Of a stretch of DNA of 64,000 nucleotides, positions 63,327-64,000 are shown in pieces. The stretch comes from Herbaspirillum chlorophenolicum (GTDB lineage: Bacteria; Pseudomonadota; Gammaproteobacteria; Burkholderiales; Burkholderiaceae_D), in contig NZ_LFLT01000025.1 of assembly GCF_001189955.1 (NCBI RefSeq), positions 1 to 64,000 on the forward strand, written 5' to 3'. The translations under genes were made by a program, and so were the position numbers. Position 1 is the first letter of the stretch. The number at the start of each line of letters is the position of its first letter. A model generated the notes under the pieces. It made no database searches. It saw only the letters and a program-made list of their open reading frames with translations, and was not told the DNA's origin.

Positions 63327-64000
63327 TCAACGCCATTCCGACTCCGCCACGCCCGGCACGCCCTGCCTGATCGCCTTCGAATAATCCGCATCCGGCGATG
63401 CCGCCAGCGCACGCTGCGTGATGCGGCCTGCGGCCTTCAGTTCATCAAAAGAGTGGCCCGGTGTCAGGCCACCATGATCGTAAGTGTATTCCGCGAAATA
63501 CCCCGACAGCAGCAGCCGGTAATCCAACGGCAGCGAAGGCGACAACCGGCGCGCCAGTTCGAACACGATGGTGGTGCAATTGCTGGTAAGCGTGTTGTAG
63601 AAACGGGGCTCCTTCTCCAGCTGGGCGGCCCGCTCCAGGTAACCGAGGAAGACCTTGCGCAACTGCTCGGGCTTCAGCCGCAGCCGGTACAGATAGACGT
63701 CTTCGCCGCGCGCATTGGTGCGGGTACGGACGATGTCGCTCTCGTCGGCCGCCACGATCACCGTCTCGAACCGGCGGAAGAAGCCGCCGATGGCAGAAAA
63801 GCTCTCGCCCTTCTCTTTCCGGATCTCCAGTGAGAACACCAGGCGCCGGCCGTCGTCGAAGCCGAACGACACCAGCGTATGCGCGATCGCCGGCCCCATC
63901 CAGTAAGACAGGAGCAGATCGGCCGATACCAGATGGGCAAGGTCGTAACGGCGCGTTTCCCAATGCACGTCGTAATCGGTTTCGCTGCGCCAGTGGAAGT
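63327..64000 (-). CDS. DUF4105-family protein, N-terminus cut by the window edge
   Basis: The C-terminal 224 residues of a DUF4105 protein. The domain is recognisable: the frame runs from the edge as SETDYDVHWETRRYDL, followed by LLLSYWMGPAIAHTLVSFGF, RTRTNARGEDVYLYRLRL, and FYNTLTSNCTTIVFELAR with the conserved Asn-Cys. The internal GTG (63968) is not the start, since the upstream sequence is clearly family sequence. Full DUF4105 proteins are membrane proteins of unknown function. The stop is 53 bases from metY. Confidence 0.82.
   Translation of the reverse strand, partial: FHWRSETDYDVHWETRRYDLAHLVSADLLLSYWMGPAIAHTLVSFGFDDGRRLVFSLEIRKEKGESFSAIGGFFRRFETVIVAADESDIVRTRTNARGEDVYLYRLRLKPEQLRKVFLGYLERAAQLEKEPRFYNTLTSNCTTIVFELARRLSPSLPLDYRLLLSGYFAEYTYDHGGLTPGHSFDELKAAGRITQRALAASPDADYSKAIRQGVPGVAESEWR

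Noticed and set aside
1-64000. CRISPR arrays, toxin-antitoxin pairs, restriction systems, tRNA or rRNA genes, insertion sequences
   Set aside because: Looked for by eye on both strands; no direct-repeat array, transposase, methyltransferase or tRNA-like sequence was found. The only RNA gene recognised with confidence is 4.5S RNA.

Overview
The window looks like a chromosomal segment of a high-GC betaproteobacterium of the order Burkholderiales, most likely Oxalobacteraceae (Herbaspirillum or a close relative). This rests on gene order and protein character: scpB-rluB followed by rimP-nusA-infB-rbfA-truB-typA, ribB(X)-ribH-nusB, UbiD, FadE, and an H-box LytS/LytR pair. No marker gene such as 16S rRNA is present, so the genus is an inference. 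Almost all of it is core chromosome. I see no insertion sequence, prophage, CRISPR array, toxin-antitoxin pair or recognisable defence system.

Layout. 1-372 carries a 164-bp imperfect palindrome resembling a MITE. 373-6.7 kb holds a TPR/glycosyltransferase-like protein, glucokinase, the 4.5S SRP RNA (minus), ubiD (minus) and a membrane-anchored lytic transglycosylase with a strong promoter and a long leader. 6.8-11.4 kb (minus) holds an aminotransferase, nusB, ribH, a ribB fused to a zinc-less GTP cyclohydrolase II-like domain, and dusA. 12.0-23.9 kb (minus) is the translation and transcription-factor block typA, truB, rbfA, infB, nusA, rimP, then rluB and scpB. 24.2-33.5 kb holds a PAS-GGDEF-EAL protein, a glutamate-synthase-like membrane protein, a TusA-like protein, a Nudix hydrolase, alaS, a small Lys/His-rich secreted peptide and a glycerophosphodiesterase.

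33.6-46.2 kb holds a 2TM protein with a LytS/LytR two-component pair, small membrane proteins and lipoproteins, glnS, a ZntB-like transporter, a uracil/xanthine-type permease, an ABM monooxygenase, two paralogous lipoproteins and sbcB. 46.2-50.1 kb is the most accessory-looking part: a His-rich PadR repressor divergent from an AhpD-like protein with two palindromic operators between them, a nucleoside deoxyribosyltransferase, and a lower-GC Rrf2/epoxide hydrolase pair. 50.3-64 kb holds fadE, a zinc metallopeptidase, small genes, a minor-pilin operon (pilV-pilW-pilX-pilE-like-fimT) without pilY1, ribD-ribE, a hydrolase divergent from an AraC regulator, an O-acetylhomoserine sulfhydrylase, and the C-terminal part of a DUF4105 protein cut by the window edge.

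How the genes work together. Riboflavin genes sit at two distant sites (ribB-ribH and ribD-ribE). The rimP-truB block couples ribosome maturation, transcription elongation and initiation factor 2. The most interesting non-coding signals are RNA-level ones: an intrinsic terminator inside the rimP leader, alternative hairpins and a hidden start codon between infB and rbfA, a possible small RNA or attenuated leader before dusA, and a terminator between ribH and nusB. These are sequence observations with inferred functions. I did not find a clearly new multi-gene system.
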